A stretch of DNA of 64,000 nucleotides from Glaciecola sp964621345. Its GTDB lineage: Bacteria > Pseudomonadota > Gammaproteobacteria > Enterobacterales > Alteromonadaceae. A program made the position numbers and the translations under genes. The notes below the pieces were generated by a model. It searched no databases, was not told where the DNA came from, and was given only the letters and a program-made list of their open reading frames with translations. Each line of letters starts with the position of its first letter. Position 1 is the first letter of the stretch. The stretch covers positions 62,001 to 126,000 of the forward strand of contig CAZUON010000003.1 of NCBI GenBank assembly GCA_964621345.1, in the 5' to 3' direction. Positions 18,206-27,144 of this stretch are shown piece after piece.

Positions 18206-19216
18206 GTGACAACAACAGCCAGACCAGTAGTACTAAGCGGGTGCCAGCCCTCGGGCCAGCTTACCATGGGCAACTACATGGGCGCTTTGCGCCAGTGGGT
18301 AGATATGCAATCAAGCCATGATTGCTTATATATGATTGTTGATTTGCATGCCATTACAGTAAGACAAGAACCGAAGCTACTACAACAGGCTTGTTTAGAC
18401 GGCCTAGCGCTTTACCTAGCATGCGGAATTGACCCAAATAAAAGCACTATTTTTATGCAGTCTCATGTACCCGAACACGCTCAACTGGGCTGGGTTCTTA
18501 ATTGCTTTACCCAAATGGGTGAACTTAACCGCATGACGCAGTTTAAAGATAAATCACAAAAGAACGTTAATAACATTAACGTTGGCCTATATGCCTACCC
18601 GGTCTTGCAGGCCGCTGATATATTATTATATCAGGCCAATGAGGTACCTATTGGAGAAGACCAAAAGCAGCATTTAGAATTAACGCGAGATATTGCAACG
18701 CGTTTCAACAACACCTATGGCGAAACGTTCACTATGCCTGAGCCCTTTATTCCGAAATCGGGCGCGCGTGTCATGAGTTTGCAAGACCCTAACAAAAAGA
18801 TGTCAAAATCTGATGACAATCCAAACAACGTCATTGGTTTATTAGAAGACCCCAAAGTCCTGACAAAGAAAATCAAACGTGCTGTCACTGACAGCGACGA
18901 GCAGGCTCGCATTTACTTTGATATTGCTGAAAAGCCAGGTGTTTCTAACCTTTTATCTTTGTTGTCCTGCGCTACAGGTCGTTCAGTAGAGTCTTTAGTT
19001 CCCGAATATGAAGATAAAATGTATGGGCACCTCAAAGGTGATGTTGCTGAAGCTGTAGTTAACATGCTCACTCCTATCCAAGACGAATATCATCGTATTC
19101 GTGGTGATAATGAATACCTACATCAAGTCATGCAACAAGGCAGCGCTAAAGCTCAGGCAATTGCGTCCGATACATTAAGCAAGGTGTACCAAACCTTAGG
19201 GTTTGTTCAAAGGTAA
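18206..19216 (+). CDS. trpS: Tryptophan-tRNA ligase
   Basis: Charges tRNA-Trp with tryptophan. A class I synthetase of 336 residues starting at a GTG (18206) preceded by AGGAAG. The HIGH-equivalent is TMGN in SGQLTMGNYMGALRQW, the KMSKS motif is exact (KKMSKSDDN near residue 195), and the tryptophan-pocket GEDQKQHLEL is present. Translationally close to rpe (9 nt) and pabA (5 nt), it is in the middle of an rpe-trpS-pabA-HDOD transcription unit. Confidence 0.97.
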   Translation: MTTTARPVVLSGCQPSGQLTMGNYMGALRQWVDMQSSHDCLYMIVDLHAITVRQEPKLLQQACLDGLALYLACGIDPNKSTIFMQSHVPEHAQLGWVLNCFTQMGELNRMTQFKDKSQKNVNNINVGLYAYPVLQAADILLYQANEVPIGEDQKQHLELTRDIATRFNNTYGETFTMPEPFIPKSGARVMSLQDPNKKMSKSDDNPNNVIGLLEDPKVLTKKIKRAVTDSDEQARIYFDIAEKPGVSNLLSLLSCATGRSVESLVPEYEDKMYGHLKGDVAEAVVNMLTPIQDEYHRIRGDNEYLHQVMQQGSAKAQAIASDTLSKVYQTLGFVQR

Positions 19217-19221
19217 GCTAA

Positions 19222-19800
19222 GTGCTTTTAATAATCGATAACTACGATTCATTTACATACAACTTAGCGCGCTATTTTGAAGAACTCGGGCAAAAGGTCA
19301 CTGTTGTAAAAAATGATGCAATTTCGATAGCCGAACTGCACAAGCAAACATTTGATTATTTGGTCATATCACCGGGACCTTGCACGCCAAATGAAGCGGG
19401 TATTTCGTTAGAGGCAATAAACGCCTTTACAGGACATATTCCAATATTGGGCGTGTGCTTAGGTCATCAAGCTATAGCCCAAGCTGCTGGTGCAAATGTG
19501 ACAAGAGCCAAGCATATTCGCCATGGTAAAACGTCAAATGTTGATTGTGACAAGCAATCTAGATTGTTTCGTAACTGTAAACCTTCGTTTCTTGCTACGC
19601 GCTATCATTCGTTAATAGTAGAAAACGGAAGTTTACCTAAACAGTTTTATGTAAGTGCTTGGTGTAATGATTTTGTAGATAGCGAAATCATGGCAATCGA
19701 AAATCCAGAGCAAAGATTATATGGCGTGCAATTTCACCCTGAGTCTTTACTCACCGAATGTGGACACCAAATACTGCAGAACTTTTTAACACTTGGATAG
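19222..19800 (+). CDS. pabA: Aminodeoxychorismate/anthranilate synthase glutaminase subunit
   Basis: Class I glutamine amidotransferase that supplies ammonia to PabB (folate) or TrpE (tryptophan). Of 192 residues, the catalytic triad is visible as Cys in GVCLGHQ near 79 and His-Glu in QFHPESLLTE near 172-174. SPGPCTPNEAG forms the oxyanion-region motif. GTG start at 19222. I prefer pabA to trpG because the gene lies outside a trp cluster and close to argD, as in E. coli. The name is by context, since the two paralogues are near-identical in motif and often bifunctional. Confidence 0.87.
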   Translation: MLLIIDNYDSFTYNLARYFEELGQKVTVVKNDAISIAELHKQTFDYLVISPGPCTPNEAGISLEAINAFTGHIPILGVCLGHQAIAQAAGANVTRAKHIRHGKTSNVDCDKQSRLFRNCKPSFLATRYHSLIVENGSLPKQFYVSAWCNDFVDSEIMAIENPEQRLYGVQFHPESLLTECGHQILQNFLTLG

Positions 19801-19803
19801 TGA

Positions 19804-21006
19804 ATGAAGAAGAGCGTTTCGCAGTTAGCCCGAATCTATAACGACCGTTTTGAACAAATGTTGTTGTGCATAGATGATGCTATTATTTTAGCCGGACAAA
19901 AAACTGAAACCATGAAAATGATGGAAGATTCTGAACAGGCAGAGTCGCGCCGTAAATTACTCATGGTGGAAGAATTAGCGAACAAACAACGCGAAATTGC
20001 GGCAACCGCAGAAAACAACTTCATGCACGAAATAGAGGCAGACTTTCATCGCACTCTAATTCCCGACTTAGAAAAGCGCTTTAATGATATTGAAGACCTT
20101 TTTTACAATGTTCTTGATTTTGACCTAGCCCTGGGCAAACTATTTGACATCCTATACACCGAAGCCTGCTCAATTTCTCGTTTAGTTTCTTGTATCGAAA
20201 AAATCGAATGGCTTGAAAAAAACCTAATCAAATTTGTACGTCAACCTAAATACCGCCGTGTCGACTCTCAAGGGCATCCCATTGTACTTAAGACCCTACA
20301 CAGCGCCTTAAGCTTTATTGGTGTTGAGAGCCTTCGCTCCCTTATCCCAGTGCTTGTTGCCAAAAACTGTATGCCAATGCATTCTGATTTTACCCCTGAC
20401 CTACAAAAAAACCTCTGGTTATACACCATTGGTACGGGCAATATTGCCAAAGCGCTGGCAGAAAAACGCGGAATAAGACCACATTTTGGTTTTAACTTAG
20501 GTTTGCTATCGACTCTTGGTCGCTCTGTCATCGCTAATGTATATTTGCGTTCTTTCGACGATAAACTTCGCGAACGCATTATCGATGCTCGCAAACGTAA
20601 TAATCCAAATCAAGCGAAAGCGCTGGCGTCACTTAAGCCCTCGCACAAGTATATATTGTCGCTATGGAGCAAACACTCTGCCGATATCAATGCCGGAATA
20701 TTTAATTTCATGAAGTGTAAATGGCTATTAATTGGCATGGGCTTTGAGGATTACACGGCCATACGCTCTATTAGCTTTAAGTTTCTAGAGGAGCATAATC
20801 TGCATCCGTTAACCAAACTTTTATTTAATGCCCAAGGTTATATGCAATTTAAAATGATGCAAACACACAAGCTCATGGATAAAGAAGCGTCGATGCTTTA
20901 TTTACGTAATTTTGGGATAAAGTCAGACGATGTAGCAGTCGTCACTAAAATCAATTTGACCGGTATTGAGCTAAAAATTAGCGAAACGGTGCCACAAGAG
21001 TCTTAA
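19804..21006 (+). CDS. HDOD-domain protein with N-terminal coiled coil
   Basis: A 400-residue cytoplasmic protein whose central part (about 105-250) matches the HDOD fold: a helical HD-like domain without the metal-binding His-Asp pair (FDLALGKLFDILYTEACSISRL, HPIVLKTLHSALSFIGVESLRSLI). HDOD proteins are signalling scaffolds, often tied to c-di-GMP or stress responses, but no partner domain is fused here. The first 100 residues are highly charged and probably coiled coil. It starts 3 nt after pabA, so it is likely co-transcribed with translation and folate genes. I cannot assign a specific function. Confidence 0.75.
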   Translation: MKKSVSQLARIYNDRFEQMLLCIDDAIILAGQKTETMKMMEDSEQAESRRKLLMVEELANKQREIAATAENNFMHEIEADFHRTLIPDLEKRFNDIEDLFYNVLDFDLALGKLFDILYTEACSISRLVSCIEKIEWLEKNLIKFVRQPKYRRVDSQGHPIVLKTLHSALSFIGVESLRSLIPVLVAKNCMPMHSDFTPDLQKNLWLYTIGTGNIAKALAEKRGIRPHFGFNLGLLSTLGRSVIANVYLRSFDDKLRERIIDARKRNNPNQAKALASLKPSHKYILSLWSKHSADINAGIFNFMKCKWLLIGMGFEDYTAIRSISFKFLEEHNLHPLTKLLFNAQGYMQFKMMQTHKLMDKEASMLYLRNFGIKSDDVAVVTKINLTGIELKISETVPQES

Positions 21007-21040
21007 AAAGTACGTAAATCAGGCATATATTTAAATTTAT

Positions 21041-21227
21041 TTTTGCATGAATATGCGTTTAACGGGTTTGTGATAGTCATTATTGAGGTGCGCATGCCGG
21101 CATAATACAGAAACAAAGGCCAAACAAAAGATCCCGCACACCGTTTAAATTTCTCGCCAAGGCGAATGCTCAGGCTTTCATAAATTTGCATAAATATAAT
21201 TATGCATATCCCTTGCAATATTCTGCA
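21041..21227 (+). promoter_or_regulatory. Cluster of ArgR-box-like palindromes before argD
   Basis: Three 14-bp sequences resemble the TGAAT-N4-ATTCA ARG box with TGCAT-type arms: TGCATGAATATGCG (21044-21057), TGCATAAATATAAT (21187-21200, continued by ATTATGCATAT) and TGCAATATTCTGCA (21214-21227). They lie 160-340 nt before an arginine-pathway gene, which makes ArgR binding plausible. Each has one or more mismatches and the spacing is not the classical 3-bp tandem. Confidence 0.4.
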
Positions 21228-21384
21228 TACCGCAATAAAAACAAGCCTTTCAGCCCTTTACTACTAGCGACTAAACAAAAAGTTTCTGGCATACTAAGCG
21301 ACCATTTTGTAAGCAATGCGCGTGATACAAAGAGAAAGTTTGTTGTTATTAACGCCTGTTTTATTGATTCAGTAGAGGTTTTAC

Positions 21385-22593
21385 ATGCAAGTTACCAGAG
21401 AGACATTTAATCAAGTAATGGTACCCAATTATAATCCTGCGGCCATGGTGCCGGTGCGAGGCGAAGGTTCTCGTGTGTGGGATCAAGACGGTACTGAGTA
21501 TATTGATTTTGCCGGTGGAATTGCAGTAAACGTATTAGGGCATTGTCATCCAGCTTTGGTTAAAACCCTTGCCGAGCAAGGCGCTAAGTTATGGCATTTA
21601 AGTAATGTGTTTACCAATGAGCCTGCCTTGCGTTTAGCGAAAAAACTAACTGATGCTACCTTTGCTGATAAGGCCTACTTTGCTAATTCAGGTGCAGAAG
21701 CAAACGAAGCTGCGCTAAAACTCGCAAGACGTTTTGCCCTTGACCATTACGGCGAAGAAAAAGACCAAATTATTGCCTTTGCAAAAGGTTTTCATGGTCG
21801 CACCTTCTTTACGGTAACGGTGGGCGGCCAACCCGCCTACTCCGACGGTTTTGGGCCAAAGCCTGGAGCAATCGTGCATTGCGAATACAACAACCTAGAC
21901 GCACTTAAGGCACTTATGTCTGAGCGTACCTGTGCGGTAATGATGGAACCTATGCAAGGCGAAGGCGGCATTATTGTGCCAGACCCTGAGTTTGTAAAAA
22001 GCGTAAGAGCCCTATGTGATGAGCACAACGCACTGCTAATTTTTGATGAAGTACAATCAGGCATGGGCCGAACGGGTAAACTTTTTGAGTACATGAACCT
22101 TGACGTTACCCCCGATATTTTGACTTCTGCCAAGTCTCTTGGCGGCGGCTTCCCGGTTGGCGCAATGCTCACTACCGATAAAATCTCAGCCAGTCTAAAA
22201 CCCGGTACTCACGGCAGTACGTATGGCGGTAATCCGCTTGCGTGTGCGATTGCAGAGACCGTATTTGACGTGGTCAATCAGCCTGACGTCCTTAACGGCG
22301 TTCAGCACAAAGAAGCATTGTTTCGCGAAAAGCTTGAAGAGATTAATAGCAAACACGGTATTTTTGCCGAAATTCGTGGCAAAGGCATGCTCCTTGGTTG
22401 CGCGTTAAATGAAAAGTACAAAGGACGCGCAAAAGACGTCATGACAGCCGCGAGCAATGAAGGTTTGATGTGCCTTATTGCTGGTATGGATGTTGTACGT
22501 TTTGCTCCTTCTTTGATTATTTCAGACGAAGACATTATCGAAGGTCTAGCACGCTTTGACCGTGCAATTGCTCAGCTTATCGCAAACGACTAA
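21385..22593 (+). CDS. argD: Acetylornithine/succinylornithine aminotransferase
   Basis: PLP-dependent class III aminotransferase, 402 residues. It acts on N-acetylornithine (biosynthesis) and/or N-succinylornithine (AST catabolism). Landmarks are NSGAEANEAALKLAR, KGFHGRTF, the PLP-Asp in LIFDEVQSGMGRTG and the Schiff-base Lys near 250 in TSAKSLGGGFPVGAM. Being first in an argD-astA-astD-DUF1338 run, it probably performs the AstC reaction as well as ArgD's. astB and astE are not in the window. The symbol could equally be astC. Confidence 0.9.
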   Translation: MQVTRETFNQVMVPNYNPAAMVPVRGEGSRVWDQDGTEYIDFAGGIAVNVLGHCHPALVKTLAEQGAKLWHLSNVFTNEPALRLAKKLTDATFADKAYFANSGAEANEAALKLARRFALDHYGEEKDQIIAFAKGFHGRTFFTVTVGGQPAYSDGFGPKPGAIVHCEYNNLDALKALMSERTCAVMMEPMQGEGGIIVPDPEFVKSVRALCDEHNALLIFDEVQSGMGRTGKLFEYMNLDVTPDILTSAKSLGGGFPVGAMLTTDKISASLKPGTHGSTYGGNPLACAIAETVFDVVNQPDVLNGVQHKEALFREKLEEINSKHGIFAEIRGKGMLLGCALNEKYKGRAKDVMTAASNEGLMCLIAGMDVVRFAPSLIISDEDIIEGLARFDRAIAQLIAND

Positions 22594-22608
22594 AAGGCGA
22601 ACTGTCTT

Positions 22609-23646
22609 ATGATGATTATTCGTCCTATTGAAGAGCGCGACTATGCTGCGCTTTACGAAATATCGAAAGAGTCCGGCATTGGTTTTACCTCATTGCCGGT
22701 AAATGAAGCACTGCTAAAGAAAAAAATTGCTGATGCGCAAAAAGGTTTTGCAAGTCAACCAGAGAAGCCCGGCGCCCAAAGTTACCTATTTGTGATGGAA
22801 GATACCGAAACAGGCGAAGTAGTAGGTACATCGGGTATCGAGGCAACGGTTGGCTTAAATGACGCGTTTTATCATTACCATGTAAGTAAAGTTACTCATG
22901 CGTCTCGCGAGCTAGGCGTACATAACACTGTTGATATACTTACCTTTTGTAATGACTACACCGGCGTAAGCGAAATATGTACACTATTTTTGCGTGAAAA
23001 AGCACGCAAAGGATTAAGTGGAAGACTCTTGTCTAAATTTCGCTTTTTGTTTATGGCGCAACACCCGCATAGATTCTCTGAAACCGTATTTGCTGAGATG
23101 CGCGGTATTTCTGATGAAAACGGAAAGAGCCCATTTTGGGAGTGGCTAGAAAAGCACTTTTTCTCGGTAGATTTCCCCACCGCAGATTACTTAACGGGTA
23201 TTGGCAATAAGGTTTTTATAGCCGAATTAATGCCGAAGTATCCAATTTACGTGAACCTGTTATCGAAGGACGCGCAAGCTAGTATTGGTCATGTTCACGA
23301 GCAAACTAAACCTGCATTGAGGCTCCTGCAACAAGAAGGCTTTAAGAATCGAGGCTATGTCGATATTTTTGATGCAGGCCCTACCATCGAGGCAGATGTT
23401 GCCAATATCACAACCGTGCGCAGCAGCAGCGAGCGAAAGGTTATTATAAATGATGAGCTCGCAGAACAAGATGCCGATAACTATTTTGTCATTAACGACA
23501 AAATTGATGATTTCAGAGCCTGTATTGCGACCTTGCAAATAGATACAAATGGCGATGCGGTTATTGATCAGAAAACCGCTGAGGCTTTGCTGCTTGAAAA
23601 CGGCAGTACTATTCGAGTATCTCCTTGCACCAATTCGGCCCGCTAA
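22609..23646 (+). CDS. astA: Arginine N-succinyltransferase
   Basis: First enzyme of the arginine succinyltransferase (AST) pathway: arginine plus succinyl-CoA gives N2-succinylarginine. The 345-residue length matches AstA. MMIIRPIEERDYAALYEISKESGIGFTSLP, AEMRGISDENGKSPFWEWLEKHFF and ADYLTGIGNKVFIAELMP are strongly conserved family segments. It starts 15 nt after argD, so the two are co-transcribed. Downstream astD follows after 71 nt. Confidence 0.95.
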   Translation: MMIIRPIEERDYAALYEISKESGIGFTSLPVNEALLKKKIADAQKGFASQPEKPGAQSYLFVMEDTETGEVVGTSGIEATVGLNDAFYHYHVSKVTHASRELGVHNTVDILTFCNDYTGVSEICTLFLREKARKGLSGRLLSKFRFLFMAQHPHRFSETVFAEMRGISDENGKSPFWEWLEKHFFSVDFPTADYLTGIGNKVFIAELMPKYPIYVNLLSKDAQASIGHVHEQTKPALRLLQQEGFKNRGYVDIFDAGPTIEADVANITTVRSSSERKVIINDELAEQDADNYFVINDKIDDFRACIATLQIDTNGDAVIDQKTAEALLLENGSTIRVSPCTNSAR

Positions 23647-23717
23647 GGCTTTATCACAACATTATCCTATTCGGTTCAAATAAGAATCAGTAGGTTTCTT
23701 TACAAGGGAGTAGCCCT

Positions 23718-25196
23718 ATGACACATGGTACACATTTTATTAACGGCGACTGGTTAGAAGGCCAAGGCCCTTCATTTGATTCCATAGATCCAGCCAAGAA
23801 CCAAAGTGTTTGGCGAGGCAATGCGGCGAGCGCTGAGCAAGTTGAACAAGCCGTCATGGCTGCACGTGGCGCTTTTGTAGAATGGTCTTTAAGCGAATTT
23901 GCATCACGTTTGGCGATTGTGAAACGCTTCGCTACTTTGCTTGAAGATAACAAAACAGAATTAGCTCACATCATTGCTAAAGAAACCGGCAAGCCACAAT
24001 GGGAGACAGCTACCGAAGTAGGAGCTATGATAGGCAAGGCCGCGATTTCCGAAAAGGCCTATCATGAGCGCACCGGCACTGTAGAGAATCCTATGCCCGC
24101 TGGACGCGCAATGCTCCGCCATCGTCCACATGGTGTAGTAGCGGTTTTCGGTCCTTATAATTTCCCGGGACATTTGCCTAATGGGCATATTATTCCAGCA
24201 CTATTAGCGGGTAATACCGTTGTATTTAAACCCAGTGACTTAACGCCATTTGTAGCAGAGTTTACCGTGCAGCTATGGCAGCAAGCAGGTTTACCAAAGG
24301 GCGTACTTAATTTGATACAAGGCCAGGTTGATACGGGTAAAGCGCTTGCCAGTCACAGTCAAATTGATGGGCTCTTTTTTACTGGTAGCTCAAACACCGG
24401 TAAACTATTGCATGAACAATTTGCCGGAAGCCCCGGCAAAATCCTTGCCCTTGAAATGGGCGGAAATAACCCATTAATTGTGACCTCTGTAGCAGACACA
24501 AAGGCTGCCGTGCACGACATTATCCAGTCGGCCTTTGTAACCTCAGGCCAACGCTGCACCTGTGCCCGTAAATTATTTGTCCCACAAGGCAAAGAAGGAG
24601 ACGCGTTGATTAATGCCTTGCTAAGCGCTACGAAAAAAATCCGTGTAGGGCATTACGATGATGAGCAGCAACCCTTCATGGGCGCTATGATTTCTGCTCG
24701 CGCAGCGGCCTCTATGGCAGCCGCACAAAAGCAATTGCTAGATATGGGCGCCACCGCCTTGCTAGCGCTTGAGCATCAATACAGTGACACCGGCTTTGTA
24801 AGCCCGGGGATAATCGACGTAACGACTATTGCCAAAGATATGCCAGACGAAGAGCACTTTGGCCCACTATTGAAAGTCATTCGCTACAGCAATATTGATG
24901 ACGCCATTGCCCTGGCAAACAATACCAAGTTTGGATTATCAGCCGGTTTATTGGCTGATGAACAAAGCGATTATGACTACTTTTTACCGCGCATTCGAGC
25001 AGGTATTGTGAACTGGAACCGACCTATTACCGGGGCATCAAGCGCCGCACCTTTTGGTGGTATAGGTGAAAGTGGAAATCATAGAGCAAGCGCTTACTAC
25101 GCTGCTGACTATTGTGCATACCCAGTTGCCTCTGTCGAACTAGATAAAGTTACCTTACCGGCTACGCTAAACCCTGGTCTAAACTTGGACCTGTAA
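23718..25196 (+). CDS. astD: Succinylglutamate-semialdehyde dehydrogenase
   Basis: Oxidises N-succinylglutamate semialdehyde with NAD+, fourth step of the AST pathway. An aldehyde dehydrogenase of 492 residues, with the catalytic Glu in LALEMGGNNPLIV, the catalytic Cys in TSGQRCTCARKLF near 280, the cofactor-binding FTGSSNTGKLL and the C-terminal GITGASSAAPFGGIGESGNH-type segment. The FINGDWLEGQG start is typical of AstD. It lies in the same run as argD and astA; the missing AstB and AstE steps must be encoded elsewhere. Confidence 0.95.
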   Translation: MTHGTHFINGDWLEGQGPSFDSIDPAKNQSVWRGNAASAEQVEQAVMAARGAFVEWSLSEFASRLAIVKRFATLLEDNKTELAHIIAKETGKPQWETATEVGAMIGKAAISEKAYHERTGTVENPMPAGRAMLRHRPHGVVAVFGPYNFPGHLPNGHIIPALLAGNTVVFKPSDLTPFVAEFTVQLWQQAGLPKGVLNLIQGQVDTGKALASHSQIDGLFFTGSSNTGKLLHEQFAGSPGKILALEMGGNNPLIVTSVADTKAAVHDIIQSAFVTSGQRCTCARKLFVPQGKEGDALINALLSATKKIRVGHYDDEQQPFMGAMISARAAASMAAAQKQLLDMGATALLALEHQYSDTGFVSPGIIDVTTIAKDMPDEEHFGPLLKVIRYSNIDDAIALANNTKFGLSAGLLADEQSDYDYFLPRIRAGIVNWNRPITGASSAAPFGGIGESGNHRASAYYAADYCAYPVASVELDKVTLPATLNPGLNLDL

Positions 25197-25223
25197 GCCC
25201 TAAAAAGTGAACGAGAAAATATT

Positions 25224-26054
25224 ATGCATACTGATGTAAACGCGCTATTTAACGGACTCTGGCAAGACTACTTGCAAATTACGCCTTCGGCTAAAAAAAT
25301 TCACGACTTGCTTGGCAACGTCACAAAAGGCATGGCAGGCGGTAACAGCAATCACAGCGATATCGTCAATGACCATATTGCCCTGCGCACCTTTAATCTT
25401 AAAAAAGTGAATCTAGACGTGTTAGCTGCTCATTTTAAAGCGCTAGGGTATAGCAAAGGCGGAGATTACGATTTTGCTGAGAAAAAACTAAGTGCAATGC
25501 ATTTTCAACACCCTGATGAGACACAACCTAAGGTGTTTATCAGTGAGCTGAGGGTAGAAGAACTAAGCCAAAGTGCACAAGATATCATCCATAAAATGGT
25601 TGATCAGGTAGCAGAAGATGCCGTTACCTCGGATAATTTTTTATATTCCGGTACGCATTGGCAAGTAAGCAGCGACGAGTATCAAATCCTGCTTGCTGAA
25701 TCTGAATATGCCGCGTGGATGTCGGCATGGGGCTATCGCGCAAATCACTTTACTGTAAGCGTAAATCATTTAAGCCATATAAATGAGCTCAGTGAAGTCA
25801 ATGAAATCTTGAAGCAAAATGGTTTTGCCTTAAACACCGTTGGCGGCGAAATTAAAGGCTCAAAGGAAGTCTGCTTAGCCCAATCCTCAACTATGGCAGA
25901 CAAAGTACAAGTCAAATTTACCGACAAGAGCGTGTCTATCCCTAGCTGCTTTTATGAATTTGCCCAGCGCTATCCATTATCTAGCGGCGAATTATATCAA
26001 GGCTTTGTTGCTGCGAATGCAGATAAGATATTTGAAAGTACGAATGTAAGCTGA
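25224..26054 (+). CDS. DUF1338 / 2-oxoadipate dioxygenase-decarboxylase-like protein
   Basis: A 276-residue protein of the DUF1338 family, which includes the larger Pseudomonas HglS, an Fe(II) enzyme turning 2-oxoadipate into 2-hydroxyglutarate. Visible are the family signature NDHIALRTFN (metal His near 52), ANHFTVSVNHL with a second candidate His near 175, and ELYQGFVAANADKIFEST at the C-terminus. This short form commonly follows argD-astA-astD in Alteromonadales and Shewanella, to my knowledge. That suggests a job in amino-acid breakdown, but its substrate in this context is not known. Confidence 0.78.
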   Translation: MHTDVNALFNGLWQDYLQITPSAKKIHDLLGNVTKGMAGGNSNHSDIVNDHIALRTFNLKKVNLDVLAAHFKALGYSKGGDYDFAEKKLSAMHFQHPDETQPKVFISELRVEELSQSAQDIIHKMVDQVAEDAVTSDNFLYSGTHWQVSSDEYQILLAESEYAAWMSAWGYRANHFTVSVNHLSHINELSEVNEILKQNGFALNTVGGEIKGSKEVCLAQSSTMADKVQVKFTDKSVSIPSCFYEFAQRYPLSSGELYQGFVAANADKIFESTNVS

Positions 26055-26115
26055 GAACGCAACCAACACCACCCACCCCGTCTCTCCTGCGAACTAATGC
26101 ATGTGATGTAGCTTG

Positions 26116-26244
26116 CGGGAGGTACCGGCCTGNNNNNNNNNNNNNNNNNNNNNNNNNNNNNNNNNNNNNNNNNNNNNNNNNNNNNNNNNNNNNNNNNNNN
26201 NNNNNNNNNNNNNNNNNNNNNNNNNNNNNNNNGCCGGTATGACG
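26116..26244. repeat. Palindromic intergenic repeat interrupted by a 100-N gap
   Basis: The left flank ends GGGAGGTACCGGCCTG (26117-26132) and the right flank begins GCCGGTATGACGG (26233-26245). The TACCGGC and GCCGGTA arms are inverted repeats, and the whole reads like the start and end of GTCATNCCGGC-type intergenic palindromes (compare 52636-52919). The N run (26133-26232) is an assembly placeholder of unknown true length. Confidence 0.6.
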
Positions 26245-26282
26245 GTGTTTGGGAGTGACGGCGTTTGAATTAACCTAACGTA

Positions 26283-27134
26283 TTATTGTAAACGTATACA
26301 CTTAATCACAAACGCCGCATTCACTTTATCTAACTCTAACAGCAGCTTCTCTTTATTTTCAGGGGATATGCGCCAGTAATAAGGCGTCATTTTGAGTAAG
26401 TTTAAACGCTGCTCAGGGCTGTCTAATCGGCACTCGAAGCTTAGTTCAACAAGTTCTTCTAGAGCAAAGCCTGGCGCTAACTCTGCGCTTACTTCATGAT
26501 GCTGCACAATATCGTAAACAAAGGCTTTTAATTCATGTAAATGCTCAGGCGCAGGCTCTATTAAAAACCACATTCCGTTGTGTTTTAGCACCCGCTTTAT
26601 TTCGTCACTGCTGGCAGGCGCAAATACTTGAAGGGCAATATCAACACTAATGTCAGCGAGGGGGATGTTATAGCTACTGGCCACACAATAATGATTGTGT
26701 TTATGCACTTTTGCGGCCTTTTGAACCGCCGGTTTAGCAATATCTAAACCAGCCACATGCAAGCTTATATCTGAAGTCTTAAGCACTTGTTGGATCTGCG
26801 CCGAATAGTAACCCTCTGAGCATCCTACATCAAACAACAGGGGCTCATTACCTTCTGAGGACTCAATATTTTCACTTAGATGTTTACCCACCAACTCAGC
26901 TATTTTCATGGCAAGAGGCTGATATGCATGCGTGGCTAAAAAATCTTGTCGTGCCTGCACCATGTCTTTGTTGTCGCCTGGCGCTTTGCTATTTTTATGC
27001 TGCGCCAACAATAGGTTTACGTAGCCTTCTTTGGCACAATCAAAACAATGTCCATTCACACAGCGCCAAGTTCGCTGGGTTAGGTTGAGTGCCTCGCTAC
27101 AAACGGGGCACTGCCAATAAAATGCATCACTCAA
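26283..27134 (-). CDS. rlmA: 23S rRNA (guanine-N1) methyltransferase RlmA family
   Basis: S-adenosylmethionine-dependent methyltransferase predicted to methylate a guanine in 23S rRNA helix 35 (G745 in E. coli). Of 283 residues, an N-terminal zinc finger is formed by Cys-x2-Cys (WQCPVCSEAL) and WRCVNGHCFDCAKEGYVNLL. KAPGDNKDMVQARQDFL is the family linker, followed by a Rossmann domain with FDVGCSEGYYSAQI. It lies 10 nt downstream of parC on the same strand, so the two are probably co-transcribed. Confidence 0.93.
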   Translation of the reverse strand: MSDAFYWQCPVCSEALNLTQRTWRCVNGHCFDCAKEGYVNLLLAQHKNSKAPGDNKDMVQARQDFLATHAYQPLAMKIAELVGKHLSENIESSEGNEPLLFDVGCSEGYYSAQIQQVLKTSDISLHVAGLDIAKPAVQKAAKVHKHNHYCVASSYNIPLADISVDIALQVFAPASSDEIKRVLKHNGMWFLIEPAPEHLHELKAFVYDIVQHHEVSAELAPGFALEELVELSFECRLDSPEQRLNLLKMTPYYWRISPENKEKLLLELDKVNAAFVIKCIRLQ

Positions 27135-27144
27135 ATCACGGCGC

